A DNA stretch of 54,963 bases. Origin: Bacteroidota bacterium (GTDB lineage: Bacteria; Bacteroidota; Bacteroidia; Chitinophagales; Chitinophagaceae). The stretch is from the NCBI GenBank assembly GCA_013285915.1, contig JABDGS010000013.1, positions 1 to 54,963 of the forward strand, in the 5' to 3' direction. Every line of letters begins with the position of its first letter. Position 1 is the first letter of the stretch. The notes under the pieces were generated by a model. It was not told the DNA's origin. It made no database searches and saw nothing but the letters and a program-made list of their open reading frames with translations. Made by a program: the position numbers and the translations under genes. Of this stretch, positions 7,815 to 15,166 are shown piece after piece.

Positions 7815-9235
7815 TGGGTAAAAATAACAGGTTAAAAACCTACGCCAAAAACAATACGCAGCAAAAGGATAATACCGTTACGCCTGTTATAAGCGGTGGG
7901 CAGGTATACCCGCATACCAATGCAGGCGGCGGTGTTATGCGTGCCCCTGAACAAACAAACGCGCAGTTTATATTTAACGAAATTGTATTGCGAAATATAG
8001 ACCGTACGCCAAAAACGGTGGGCAACTGGCGCGATAGCCATAAAGCTGCGGAAAGCATTTATTACCCCAACCGCAGCCGTTACCTTGACTTACTTGCCGA
8101 TGTTGTTTTAGATGCGCATTTAAGCGGTATTATTGACAAGCGCATAAAAACAACTACCAACAAAACCATACGATATGTGCGCGATAAACAGGAAGATTTA
8201 AATTTTAAACTATTGATTGAAAGCAATGAGTTTAACGATATGCTTTATGAAGCCTTGCTGAGTAAGGCTTATGGCAATACAGGTTTTGAGTTTTTACCCG
8301 GTGCAGATTTTTGTTTTAAAGAGATACCACGCAAGCATATAAAAACGGAAAAGAAAGTTATTGCCATAAACCAAACAGATTATGACGGCATACCCTACGA
8401 AGATTTAGACAACATTTGGGTAATTGGCAAGGACAGGGATTTAGGCTACCTGCTTAAAGCAGCGTTTTATGTATTACTTAAGAAAGGCAACTTTAGTGAT
8501 TGGGCAAATTTTATTGAGATATACGGACAGCCCATGATGGTTACTAAGTATGATATGTTTGACGAGAAAACCAAGATACAGCTTACCAACATGATGAAAG
8601 AGGTTGGCAGCAGCTTAAGGCTTAGTATTCCCAAACAGGCAGATTTTGAAGTGATTGACGCTAAAAGCAGCAACGGTAACGGCGACCTGCAAAAACAGTT
8701 TGTTGACGCCTGTAATGCCGAAATAAGCGTGTTAATACTTGGTGCAACCGAAACCACCACAAGCAGTAAAAGCAGCGGCTTTGCACAAAGCAAAACACAG
8801 CAGCAGCAGCAAAGCGAGATTATAAAGGATGATATAAAATTCATCCGCAACCTGCTTAACAGCAAAAAGTTTAAAACAATACTTAGCAAGATGTATGGCT
8901 ATGATACATCAACCGGCGAATTTGTAATTGACGAGGACGACGATGTAAACGACCTGCTTACACGCAGCCAGGTTGACCTTGCAATTAAGAACGGCGGGGT
9001 GCCTATTGGGGATGATTATTTTTACGATAACTACAACATACCAAAGCCCGCCGACTATGACACCATGAAAGCGCAGGCCGAAACGGAGGAGGCGGAACCG
9101 GAAGCCGAACCAGCGCCAGCGCCGGGGCAACCTGCCAAACCGGGCACAACGCCTGCAAAAAAAGAAAAGGCGCAAAATTTATCTGACAGGATAAGAAATG
9201 CGATTGCTGATTTTTTCGTCCCGCCCCGCAGGTAG
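7814..9235 (+). CDS. Portal protein (Mu gp29-like, DUF935 family)
   Basis: The portal forms the dodecameric ring through which DNA enters the head. From ATG 7814 it has 473 residues. The pattern NRSRYLDLLADVVLDAHLSG (near 80-100) and a central stretch IYGQPMMVTKYD are typical of DUF935 portals. The C-terminus is rich in Glu, Pro and Ala, then ends in a basic region and ADFFVPPRR. Near its stop the gene has a slippery heptamer and hairpin (9211-9241) that would move ribosomes into the gpF-like frame, making a roughly 758-residue portal-gpF fusion. I prefer ATG 7814 to the TTG at 7811. Confidence 0.85.
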   Translation: MGKNNRLKTYAKNNTQQKDNTVTPVISGGQVYPHTNAGGGVMRAPEQTNAQFIFNEIVLRNIDRTPKTVGNWRDSHKAAESIYYPNRSRYLDLLADVVLDAHLSGIIDKRIKTTTNKTIRYVRDKQEDLNFKLLIESNEFNDMLYEALLSKAYGNTGFEFLPGADFCFKEIPRKHIKTEKKVIAINQTDYDGIPYEDLDNIWVIGKDRDLGYLLKAAFYVLLKKGNFSDWANFIEIYGQPMMVTKYDMFDEKTKIQLTNMMKEVGSSLRLSIPKQADFEVIDAKSSNGNGDLQKQFVDACNAEISVLILGATETTTSSKSSGFAQSKTQQQQQSEIIKDDIKFIRNLLNSKKFKTILSKMYGYDTSTGEFVIDEDDDVNDLLTRSQVDLAIKNGGVPIGDDYFYDNYNIPKPADYDTMKAQAETEEAEPEAEPAPAPGQPAKPGTTPAKKEKAQNLSDRIRNAIADFFVPPRR

Positions 9236-9241
9236 CGGGGC
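9211..9241 (+). promoter_or_regulatory. Candidate -1 programmed ribosomal frameshift site (portal into gpF-like frame)
   Basis: In the portal frame the bases read GAT TTT TTC, so 9211-9217 is T TTT TTC, a canonical X XXY YYZ slippery heptamer. After a 5-nt spacer (GTCCC) comes a perfect 7-bp GC-only stem, GCCCCGC (9223-9229) with GCGGGGC (9235-9241), and a 5-nt loop AGGTA that holds most of the portal TAG stop. A -1 slip enters the frame of the gpF-like gene, which is open from 9217 to 10089 and has no ATG, GTG or TTG before 9340. Heptamer, spacer and stem are all seen directly. That frameshifting really occurs is inference. Confidence 0.65.
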
Positions 9242-9339
9242 TGACACACACTGAATTACAGGGGCAGTTAAATAATCTTTATGGGGCTGACTGCTGCGGG
9301 TTTGTAAACCTTGCTGACGCAGGCAATGGCGACGACCTT

Positions 9340-10089
9340 ATGCAACTGGCCGATGACCTTGCAAAGGATATTTACGATGCGCAAAAAATGCCGGGCAAGC
9401 TGCCTGCTGCTCTTATTGATGGTTATGCTAAAAAGTTTTTAGAGGCGCTTAATAAAAATTTCAGTACGGAGGCCAACGGTGTGCCCGATGCAGAACAGCA
9501 GGCTGTAATAAATGACCTGCGGCTGAATGTGTACCAGTTTGCCGCTGCCAAAAGTTATACGCAGCTAAAGGCTTTAACAGAAGCCATTTTAGATGATGCA
9601 GGCAAGGTGCGCAGCTGGAGTGAATTTAAAACAGCGGCATACCAGATAAATAACGAGCATGTTGTTACATGGTTGCGTGCTGAATATGATAATGCGGTTG
9701 TTGCCAGCCAGATGGCGGGCAAGTGGGTCACCATACAAAGCACCAAAAAAACATTGCCGCTGCTGAAATTTATTGCGGTTATGGATGGCCACACCACATA
9801 TACCTGCCGCACGCTTAATGGCACCGTGTTACCGGCAGACCACCCGTTCTGGCAAAAATATTACCTGCCAAACCATTGGGGCGAACGCAGCGATATTATA
9901 CAGCTTGCCAGTGGCGATATAACGCCTGAAAGCGATATACCATCGGCAACATTGCAACCCATGTTTGAGACAAACCTTGCTGAAAAGGGCATGTTATTCC
10001 CTCCAAAGCACCCCTATTTTGTTAACGCGCCCGAAAGCGTAATTAAACAGGGCACAAACGCTTTTAAAACGGCTTTTAAAGGCAAATAA
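9340..10089 (+). CDS. Phage head morphogenesis protein (Mu gpF-like), probably expressed as a frameshift extension of the portal
   Basis: The product from ATG 9340 has 249 residues. It includes the gpF/SPP1 gp7-type region with FIAVMDGHTTYTCRTLNGTV and a Cys-containing core, ending NAPESVIKQGTNAFKTAF. The frame is open upstream to 9217 and that part codes for THTELQGQLNNLYGADCCGF, which resembles the usual N-terminus of gpF-like proteins. About 41 family residues therefore lie ahead of the first possible start. This supports synthesis by a -1 frameshift from the portal, though a shorter internal product from 9340 is also possible. Minor head proteins of this type interact with portal and capsid during assembly. 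Confidence 0.75.
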   Translation: MQLADDLAKDIYDAQKMPGKLPAALIDGYAKKFLEALNKNFSTEANGVPDAEQQAVINDLRLNVYQFAAAKSYTQLKALTEAILDDAGKVRSWSEFKTAAYQINNEHVVTWLRAEYDNAVVASQMAGKWVTIQSTKKTLPLLKFIAVMDGHTTYTCRTLNGTVLPADHPFWQKYYLPNHWGERSDIIQLASGDITPESDIPSATLQPMFETNLAEKGMLFPPKHPYFVNAPESVIKQGTNAFKTAFKGK

Positions 10090-10093
10090 AGGC

Positions 10094-10645
10094 ATGACAC
10101 AATTTGACAGCATAAAGGGCCGGGTTAATGAAGTTATGCTGCGCTTGCCGCTTGTGGTTGGCAACGCTGGCGTTAATTGGGTAAAGGATAGTTTTCGCAT
10201 ACAGGGTTTTAGAACGGTAAGCAATTTTGGTATTGCCTGGTACCCGCGCAAAGATAAAAGCAGCAAGAATGCCGGGCGCGATGTGCTTATAAAAACAGGG
10301 CGATTGCGCCGCAGCTACCGGGTGCTTAGCTATACGGCAACCAGTGTAACCATTGGCAGCGACCTTGTATATGCAGCGGTGCATAATGAAGGGTTAACAA
10401 TACGGCATCCCGGTGGCAGCAGGGTACTGCATTTTAAAAGCACCAGCCAGAACATAAAAACCGGCAAGTTGAAAGGCAAGTTTAGTAAGGAACGCAAGGC
10501 CGATTATGCTCAAAAGGTTGACATAAAGCCGTATGATATTAAAATGCCCAAGCGGCAGGCCATGCCAACCAGCGAGACCGACAGCCCAATATTTGTGCGG
10601 GATATGGAGAACGTTATTAAGGAACAATTTAAAGACATATTTTAA
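10094..10645 (+). CDS. Phage virion morphogenesis protein (Mu gpG-like)
   Basis: The 183-residue protein carries the segment DVLIKTGRLRRSYRVLSY followed by TIGSDLVYAAVHNEG. This is the typical core of the phage virion morphogenesis/tail completion family, to which Mu gpG belongs: an L..TG.L..S motif, then a GS...YA..H..G motif. It starts 4 bp after the gpF-like stop, in the plus-strand head operon. The protein is expected to act at the head-tail joining step. It is basic, with no membrane segment. Confidence 0.75.
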   Translation: MTQFDSIKGRVNEVMLRLPLVVGNAGVNWVKDSFRIQGFRTVSNFGIAWYPRKDKSSKNAGRDVLIKTGRLRRSYRVLSYTATSVTIGSDLVYAAVHNEGLTIRHPGGSRVLHFKSTSQNIKTGKLKGKFSKERKADYAQKVDIKPYDIKMPKRQAMPTSETDSPIFVRDMENVIKEQFKDIF

Positions 10646-10647
10646 CC

Positions 10648-11166
10648 ATGCCAGTTACAGCACCCATTGCAAACATTTATTTGCAGATAGTGGCACAGCT
10701 TAAAACAGCCTGCCCCAATATTGCGTACATAGACCAGGACTTAGGACAACTTGAGCATTATGAATTACGCCCGGCAGTAAGCCTGCCTTGTGCGCTGATT
10801 GATATTGACGATATTGCTTTTGAGCATAATGGCGATAATGCGCAAACAGGAGAAGGAATAGTGCAGGTACGAATAGCCCACCAGCCATATAGCGCAAGTA
10901 ACAGCCTTGCGCCCGACGAGGTGCGCCAAAAGGCTTTGGATTATTATGAACGTGAACAGGATGTGTATTTAGCCTTGCAGGGCTTTAGCCATGACAATTT
11001 TAGAGACCTTAACAGGGTGAGCGCAAAAACCGAAAAGAGAAACGATCCTTTGCGTGTGCGGGTTATACGCTTTAGGTTTGGTATGGAAGATTATACAGCT
11101 ATGCCAAATACAACACCGGTAAACGCTCCTGCGGTTGTTATAAGCCTTGCGATGGAACAGCCTTAG
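10648..11166 (+). CDS. Mu gp37-like / tail terminator-type protein
   Basis: This 172-residue protein is the last of the plus-strand block, 2 bp after the gpG-like gene. Its pattern (an N-terminal helix, then PAVSLPCALIDIDDIAFEH, then a strand IVQVRIAHQ and a C-terminal VRVIRFRFGMED) matches the short alpha/beta proteins at the end of phage connector clusters, such as Mu gp37 or tail terminators. Its 3' end overlaps the convergent minus-strand gene by 4 bp, so this is where early and head transcription meet. The exact family is uncertain. Confidence 0.55.
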   Translation: MPVTAPIANIYLQIVAQLKTACPNIAYIDQDLGQLEHYELRPAVSLPCALIDIDDIAFEHNGDNAQTGEGIVQVRIAHQPYSASNSLAPDEVRQKALDYYEREQDVYLALQGFSHDNFRDLNRVSAKTEKRNDPLRVRVIRFRFGMEDYTAMPNTTPVNAPAVVISLAMEQP

Positions 11167-11489
11167 TCCCAAATTATCCAGGGGAATTTTTTTTGCAGGT
11201 CTTTAACCGTAGGGGCCTGCTTTTTTATTTGCAGTATAGCATCGCCGTTTGCCTGTATAAGTTTTTGCAGGGTTATTTTGGTTAACCACACTTCGCGGCT
11301 AAGTTCTTTAATACAATCGGGGTAAAGCCTGCGCAGCATTTTGCTTTTGTAATAAAAACGGTGGAAAAGGAAGTCGTTACGCTCGGCGATTAGTTGGGCG
11401 TCACGGATGCAATTTTGAGGCTTTGTGGCCTCAACAATTGTTTGTTCGTCTTCAAAGAGAGAGTTGAATAATCGTATGCCGCGTTCCAT
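11163..11489 (-). CDS. HTH-like phage protein, possible late-gene regulator
   Basis: The product has 108 residues, basic and helical. A segment ERNDFLFHRFYYKSKMLRRL is followed by LSREVWLTKITLQKLIQANG, which has helix-turn-helix character, and the C-terminus is Trp-rich (FPWIIWD). Similar small proteins are common in Bacteroidetes mobile elements. It is the last gene of the long minus-strand early/middle operon, where Mu places its mor/C regulators, so a late activator role is conceivable. That is inference from position. Its stop overlaps the convergent gp37-like gene. Confidence 0.5.
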   Translation of the reverse strand: MERGIRLFNSLFEDEQTIVEATKPQNCIRDAQLIAERNDFLFHRFYYKSKMLRRLYPDCIKELSREVWLTKITLQKLIQANGDAILQIKKQAPTVKDLQKKFPWIIWD

Positions 11490-11549
11490 GAAAGCAATAA
11501 TAATACTACTAATATTATTGGCAAAAAAAAGATAGGAACAATGAGGGGT

Positions 11550-12137
11550 CTATAAATGAGCCGTAGCAAAGTTTATCCCTATGTTTGGGTTTTTCTTAAT
11601 TGAGATTTCAGGATTATTGCCATGCCACGATATGCTTATTCTATCGTTTACAAAGTCCTGCGTAATTTCGCCTTTGCTTTTCAAATCGTTCAACGATATG
11701 TCTGATTTTTCCCAATAATAAACAAACAGCTTTATCATATTGTCTGCATTACCCGTTATCCTCATTGCTGTTGTACGTTTATCGGAATTGTAATAAACGG
11801 TCATATAAATATTACCACTTATTTTAGATGTATTTGGGGTGAAAGTGTATTTGGTAAAATTATCCCCATCTTTAAAATCAACGTCCCATCCCTGATTTTG
11901 CAAATAGTATGAAAATTCGTTAATCCAATAAATTTTTGCTCCTATAAATACTACCAGGTTATGATGACTGCTTTGCCTTTTCAATTGCTCCTGGTATCCA
12001 TACTCGAAACTTGTTCCGAAAGTTTTTGCAAATGATACTGAATCCATCTTTAAATCTAACCAGGGTTGCTTGGTGTTTTGTGCGCTTAACCGGAGGCTGG
12101 CAATGCAAATAGAAAAAATAATAAATAGCTTTTTCAT
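11550..12137 (-). CDS. Exported phage-encoded protein (195 aa), probable lysogenic cargo
   Basis: The product has an N-terminal signal peptide (MKKLFIIFSICIASLRLSAQ) and a soluble, Asn/Lys/Tyr-rich mature part, with KQPWLDLKMDSVSFAKTF at the start and IYMTVYYNSDKRTTAMRI in the middle. Two bases separate it from a second exported protein upstream. The pair is richer in A+T than the neighbouring phage genes. No phage structural role is known for such proteins, so a lysogenic conversion ('moron') gene is plausible. I do not recognise the family. Confidence 0.6.
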   Translation of the reverse strand: MKKLFIIFSICIASLRLSAQNTKQPWLDLKMDSVSFAKTFGTSFEYGYQEQLKRQSSHHNLVVFIGAKIYWINEFSYYLQNQGWDVDFKDGDNFTKYTFTPNTSKISGNIYMTVYYNSDKRTTAMRITGNADNMIKLFVYYWEKSDISLNDLKSKGEITQDFVNDRISISWHGNNPEISIKKNPNIGINFATAHL

Positions 12138-12139
12138 AT

Positions 12140-12565
12140 CTATAATTTTAATCCGTTTATAACTGTATCTACCCCTGAACCGCTTTTTACAAAAATGTAA
12201 GTGGTATTGTGAATTTTATCGTTTGTTTCGGGGCTTGTATTTAACCACAGAAATTTAGGCTCAATCTTTTCAACTAAAAATGTCACGGTATCGGGTAAGT
12301 AATCCGGCTGGAATATTATCCTTATTTTATCACCATCAACATGCCAGTTTATAAGTTCGTTTTTTGGCTTTCCATTATCCTCATAATCAGCTGTGCCGTC
12401 TTGTTTAAAATTAAAAACCATCTTTCTGGCTAATGGATGATAACTAACATTGCTGTCAAGGTTGTATTTGTTATATAAAATCCAATCGCCTGAACATAAA
12501 ACATTTTTATCTACGCCTGGGGAACAGGCGGCAAATAAAAACGCAATGGCAATCAGCTTTTTCAT
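12140..12565 (-). CDS. Lipoprotein, lipocalin-like, probable lysogenic cargo
   Basis: The 141-residue product has a lipoprotein signal, MKKLIAIAFLFAAC, with the lipidated Cys at residue 14. The mature part reads GDWILYNKYNLDSN, then an alternating beta pattern (MVFNFKQDGTADYEDNGKP, KIRIIFQPDYLPDTVTFLVE) like the small lipocalin-like lipoproteins common in Bacteroidetes. It lies 2 bp ahead of the other exported protein and both likely form a transcript of their own. It would sit in the cell envelope of the lysogen. A specific ligand cannot be named. Confidence 0.6.
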   Translation of the reverse strand: MKKLIAIAFLFAACSPGVDKNVLCSGDWILYNKYNLDSNVSYHPLARKMVFNFKQDGTADYEDNGKPKNELINWHVDGDKIRIIFQPDYLPDTVTFLVEKIEPKFLWLNTSPETNDKIHNTTYIFVKSGSGVDTVINGLKL

Positions 12566-12608
12566 GCCACTAATGTAAAGGCTTTTAAATATTGTTTTAT
12601 GTGATTTT

Positions 12609-12815
12609 TCACAGCGGATTTATATTGTGCAGGTAGGCTAATGCTTTGGTGGCGGCTTTGTAAAATGTTTTTGCGCTGAATGTCTCGGTAATGCCCTCAA
12701 AGGTTACTGATATATCGGTGATGTTTTCGCCGGTATCGGTTTTAACTACTATGCCGGGCTGGGCGTTGTATTCTTCTAAAACGGTTGCCATATCGGCTTC
12801 GTACAAGGGTATCAT
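12609..12815 (-). CDS. Small phage protein (68 aa), unknown function
   Basis: The acidic 68-residue product begins MIPLYEADMATVLEEYNAQP and contains DISVTFEGITETFSAKTF. There is no signal peptide or membrane segment. It begins 2 bp after the GemA-like gene stops, so the two are almost certainly cotranscribed and perhaps translationally coupled. I recognise no family. Confidence 0.5.
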   Translation of the reverse strand: MIPLYEADMATVLEEYNAQPGIVVKTDTGENITDISVTFEGITETFSAKTFYKAATKALAYLHNINPL

Positions 12816-12817
12816 TG

Positions 12818-13255
12818 CTAAAATTTGTTAAGGTACTGGTTATATACCTGGGTAAACTGTGTTACTAAAGTAGGCAATTCTTTGTAAGTGTAGTTGTCTA
12901 AGCTTTTTTTAAGGTGGCCGTAGGTTTTACACCAGCCATCTATCCGGGGCATGTCGGCAATGGGTTTTCGGTTTTTGTTCAGCAGCAGCTTGCCGGTGCC
13001 GTCTTTTTTATGCCAGCCCATTTCATGCGCCAGGCTTATTATTTTTTTTCGCATTTTGTCGGCAGCTGCGGCGTTGGGGTCAAGTGTGCGCAGGTGGGCA
13101 ATAAGGGCGCCAAATTCGGCGTCTGTCATTGCGCTTATGCTTGCGGTGCGGCCAGCGGTAAAGCCGCTTATAATGTCTTCCTTGCGGCTGCTGTTGCCTG
13201 TTCGGCTTAACAGCGTGCGGGCTAATGATATTTGTGCGGCGTTTGGACTACTCAT
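12818..13255 (-). CDS. GemA-like regulatory protein (DUF1018, Mu gp16-like)
   Basis: The 145-residue product follows the GemA/DUF1018 pattern: an N-terminal helical part (QISLARTLLSRTGNSSRKED), a middle with DAEFGALIAHLRTLDP, KMRKKIISLAHEMGW, and a C-terminal part with IDGWCKTYG and YTYKELPTLVTQFTQVY. In Mu, GemA alters host gene expression and DNA topology, though the mechanism is poorly known. The gene overlaps its upstream neighbour by a few bases and is followed 2 bp later by a small gene. Family assignment is from motif pattern and context. Confidence 0.7.
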   Translation of the reverse strand: MSSPNAAQISLARTLLSRTGNSSRKEDIISGFTAGRTASISAMTDAEFGALIAHLRTLDPNAAAADKMRKKIISLAHEMGWHKKDGTGKLLLNKNRKPIADMPRIDGWCKTYGHLKKSLDNYTYKELPTLVTQFTQVYNQYLNKF

Positions 13256-13454
13256 TCTGTGTAAAATTTAACTGGTACTCATCCGGCAGCATGGCTTTTA
13301 GCAATGTGCCAATGTTTTTGCGGGCTTCGGGGCAGGGGGTATTTTCAAGGGCGGTAACCATATCGCGCAGCAGGCTTGCGTAATTGCCTGCGTTTCCCTG
13401 CGCCTCTATCATTATCACATGCCCTTTGCCGGGTAATTGCTTAATAGTTGTCAT
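13248..13454 (-). CDS. Small phage protein (68 aa), unknown function
   Basis: From ATG 13454 the product is MTTIKQLPGKGHVIMIEAQG and continues with a helical stretch (YASLLRDMVTALENT) to a total of 68 residues. The frame is open for 68 further codons upstream, but that part is Cys/Phe/Arg-rich, unlike a normal protein, and overlaps a region dense in palindromes. An AGGAG sits immediately ahead of this ATG, which supports the shorter form. It overlaps the GemA-like gene by 8 bp. Function unknown. Confidence 0.5.
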   Translation of the reverse strand: MTTIKQLPGKGHVIMIEAQGNAGNYASLLRDMVTALENTPCPEARKNIGTLLKAMLPDEYQLNFTQNE

Positions 13455-13705
13455 TCTCCTGGATATTGTATGCTGACTAAAAAAAGTGGGGATATAAAAC
13501 CCCGCATGTGTTCGACACACCGGTGCAAAGCACACAATGCCGGTGCATAATAGAATTGCCCTAAAAAAGGCATTCGCAAACTGCACGCCATGCGGGTTAC
13601 TTTTAGTTGTAATCCGTAGCGCGCTTTGCATTATCCCGGTAGTGTCGAACTTGTGCAAGGTATATAGATTATAGTTATATGCAGGTGTTTAAGGTATTTA
13701 TAAGG
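13455..13705. promoter_or_regulatory. Palindrome-rich intergenic region ahead of the gemA-like operon
   Basis: This 250-bp gap holds several symmetric elements. TGTGTTCGACACA (13507-13519) is a near-perfect palindrome. GTTCGACAC (13510-13518) returns inverted at 13642-13650. CCGGTGCA occurs twice 20 bp apart (13520-13527 and 13540-13547). CCCGCATG (13501-13508) returns inverted at 13589-13596. These look like protein-binding sites or a structured leader. No promoter is certain. Confidence 0.4.
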
Positions 13706-14140
13706 CTAAAGCTTTGCCCATTGGTTTAGCCACTGTTTTGTTTTAAGGTACTTTTCAGGCAGCATGTATTTATACCACTCCCTGTTGCGCTCGTAATACT
13801 TGCGGTATTCTGCAAGGCTTATAAAGCACTGGTACTGGTCGCTGCTGTTTAATTTAGGCCAATAAGCTAAGGCCAGGTGCATGTTACGGCTGTAGGGGTA
13901 TTCGCGTTTAAAATCATCCCAGGTAACTTCAAATTCCTTTTGCTCAATGGTTACGGGTTGCCCCTCAAATGCTTGCTCTATATCCATGCTGCCGGTGGCA
14001 GGTATGCGCGCCTTTAACCATTGCAATCCTTTTGGCTCCAGATTAGCGCGAAAAAAAATGGCGCAAATAATATCGCTGGCATCGTAATGCACTTCAATAT
14101 TGCCGGTAAAGCGTGGTGATGTAATTAAAAAGCGTCTCAT
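13706..14140 (-). CDS. Phage protein (144 aa), unknown function
   Basis: The product begins MRRFLITSPRFTGNIEVHYD, has a strand-rich N-terminal half, and ends in an aromatic, basic helical part (YRKYYERNREWYKYMLPEKY) and WLNQWAKL. No signal or membrane segment is visible. It overlaps the preceding 75-residue gene as ATGA, so translation is coupled. Such Tyr/Trp-rich proteins occur in Bacteroidetes phages without known function. The last helix could bind nucleic acid, which is only a guess. Confidence 0.55.
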   Translation of the reverse strand: MRRFLITSPRFTGNIEVHYDASDIICAIFFRANLEPKGLQWLKARIPATGSMDIEQAFEGQPVTIEQKEFEVTWDDFKREYPYSRNMHLALAYWPKLNSSDQYQCFISLAEYRKYYERNREWYKYMLPEKYLKTKQWLNQWAKL

Positions 14141-14364
14141 GATAATAATTTTGGCATGGCTTCTTTACTTATATCGCCCTTCCCTATAAGCTTCATTGCG
14201 TCAACGGTAACTTTGGCAGCGCCTACAATGTTTGCCGCCACGCCGCTTATAGCTTTTGCCCTTTCTATTTCTGTGGTCAACAGTTCGCCTGTTAAGTTTT
14301 CATCATTCAGGCGTTCAAGCTGCAAAAAAAGATGGTCGTTTAAATCTGAAAGTTTATTTTTCAT
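14137..14364 (-). CDS. Small helical phage protein (75 aa), unknown function
   Basis: The product MKNKLSDLNDHLFLQLERLN is followed by ERAKAISGVAANIVGAAKVT. This pattern is shared with short proteins in many Bacteroidetes and proteobacterial phages, with a conserved ERA.AI...A..I...AK core. It is all helical, with no signal peptide. It overlaps the HNH gene upstream by 11 bp and the 144-residue gene downstream by 4 bp, so it belongs to the same operon. Its role is unknown. Confidence 0.6.
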   Translation of the reverse strand: MKNKLSDLNDHLFLQLERLNDENLTGELLTTEIERAKAISGVAANIVGAAKVTVDAMKLIGKGDISKEAMPKLLS

Positions 14365-15166
14365 GTTGCTTTATTTTTTTATTGATTTTTGATATTGTGC
14401 GGATGGTTTTTTGTATCTCTTCCGGATAATTATGAATTGAGTTGCGCCGCATGTTTTCAGCCCTGGTAATTAATTCGAGGTTATTGACCTCGCAGTTCAT
14501 CGTATCGCCGTTTTTAAAAACCACAATGTACCCGGCGGGTACGGGGCCATTATGCTTTTCCCAATTATACACATGTAGCATACGCCAGTCGCGCAGGGTA
14601 ACCCTTATCCATTTATATAATTTGTTTCCCCCTTTTTTGCCCATATCCCGGTGTGTAACAATTTCTCCATCTTTATAATGCGCCCAATTGTGTGGTACTT
14701 GACCTTTTTTAAACTGCGTTTGCCGTACCCGTTCCAATGCTTCTTTCGATAAAAACTCATGCTGCTTTTTGCCTTTATTAAACGGGTTAAGCCCCATTTT
14801 AAAACTACCAGCCAATTTTCGTTGATTGATAATTTCTGCTGGTATTGTCAGTCCCATTGCCTTAAGCCTTCCGTTAATGCCTGTTGCTGCGCGTCCCATT
14901 TCGGCGGCAAGCTTTTTAATGGGTGTGGTCAAATATTCCTTTCTAATCCTTTTATCTTCTTCACTGGTAAAGGTTGTCCTGCCTGTCATTTTTTGCGCAC
15001 GGAATTTTATTATAAGTTCACGCGGAACCTGTAACCCGTTCCTGTTTAAATACCGGGAAACAATACTGCCCGAGCAACCTATGTGCGCCGCCATATCCTT
15101 AGCGCTTTTTTTTAGCCTGTTGCGTTTAATATAGGCTTCATTTACTGGCGTTAAAGTTGTTTTCAT
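14354..15166 (-). CDS. HNH endonuclease with HTH N-terminal region
   Basis: The product has 270 residues. The N-terminal half looks like two HTH-like repeats (KSAKDMAAHIGCSGSIVSRY, and later IKKLAAEMGRAATGINGRL). The C-terminal third has an HNH_3-type nuclease core: LHVYNWEKHNGPVPAGYIVV, then FKNGDTMNCEVNNLELIT. It is a basic DNA-binding protein, either a free-standing homing-type nuclease or a phage packaging/recombination nuclease. It starts one base after the 100-residue gene downstream of the RT ends, so it is transcribed together with the DGR. Confidence 0.75.
   Translation of the reverse strand: MKTTLTPVNEAYIKRNRLKKSAKDMAAHIGCSGSIVSRYLNRNGLQVPRELIIKFRAQKMTGRTTFTSEEDKRIRKEYLTTPIKKLAAEMGRAATGINGRLKAMGLTIPAEIINQRKLAGSFKMGLNPFNKGKKQHEFLSKEALERVRQTQFKKGQVPHNWAHYKDGEIVTHRDMGKKGGNKLYKWIRVTLRDWRMLHVYNWEKHNGPVPAGYIVVFKNGDTMNCEVNNLELITRAENMRRNSIHNYPEEIQKTIRTISKINKKIKQHEK

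Noticed and set aside
13455-13658. Long N-terminal extension of the 68-residue gene, starting at 13658
   Set aside because: The extension is Cys/Arg/Phe-rich, covers palindromes and lacks normal protein character; an AGGAG stands right before the internal ATG at 13454.
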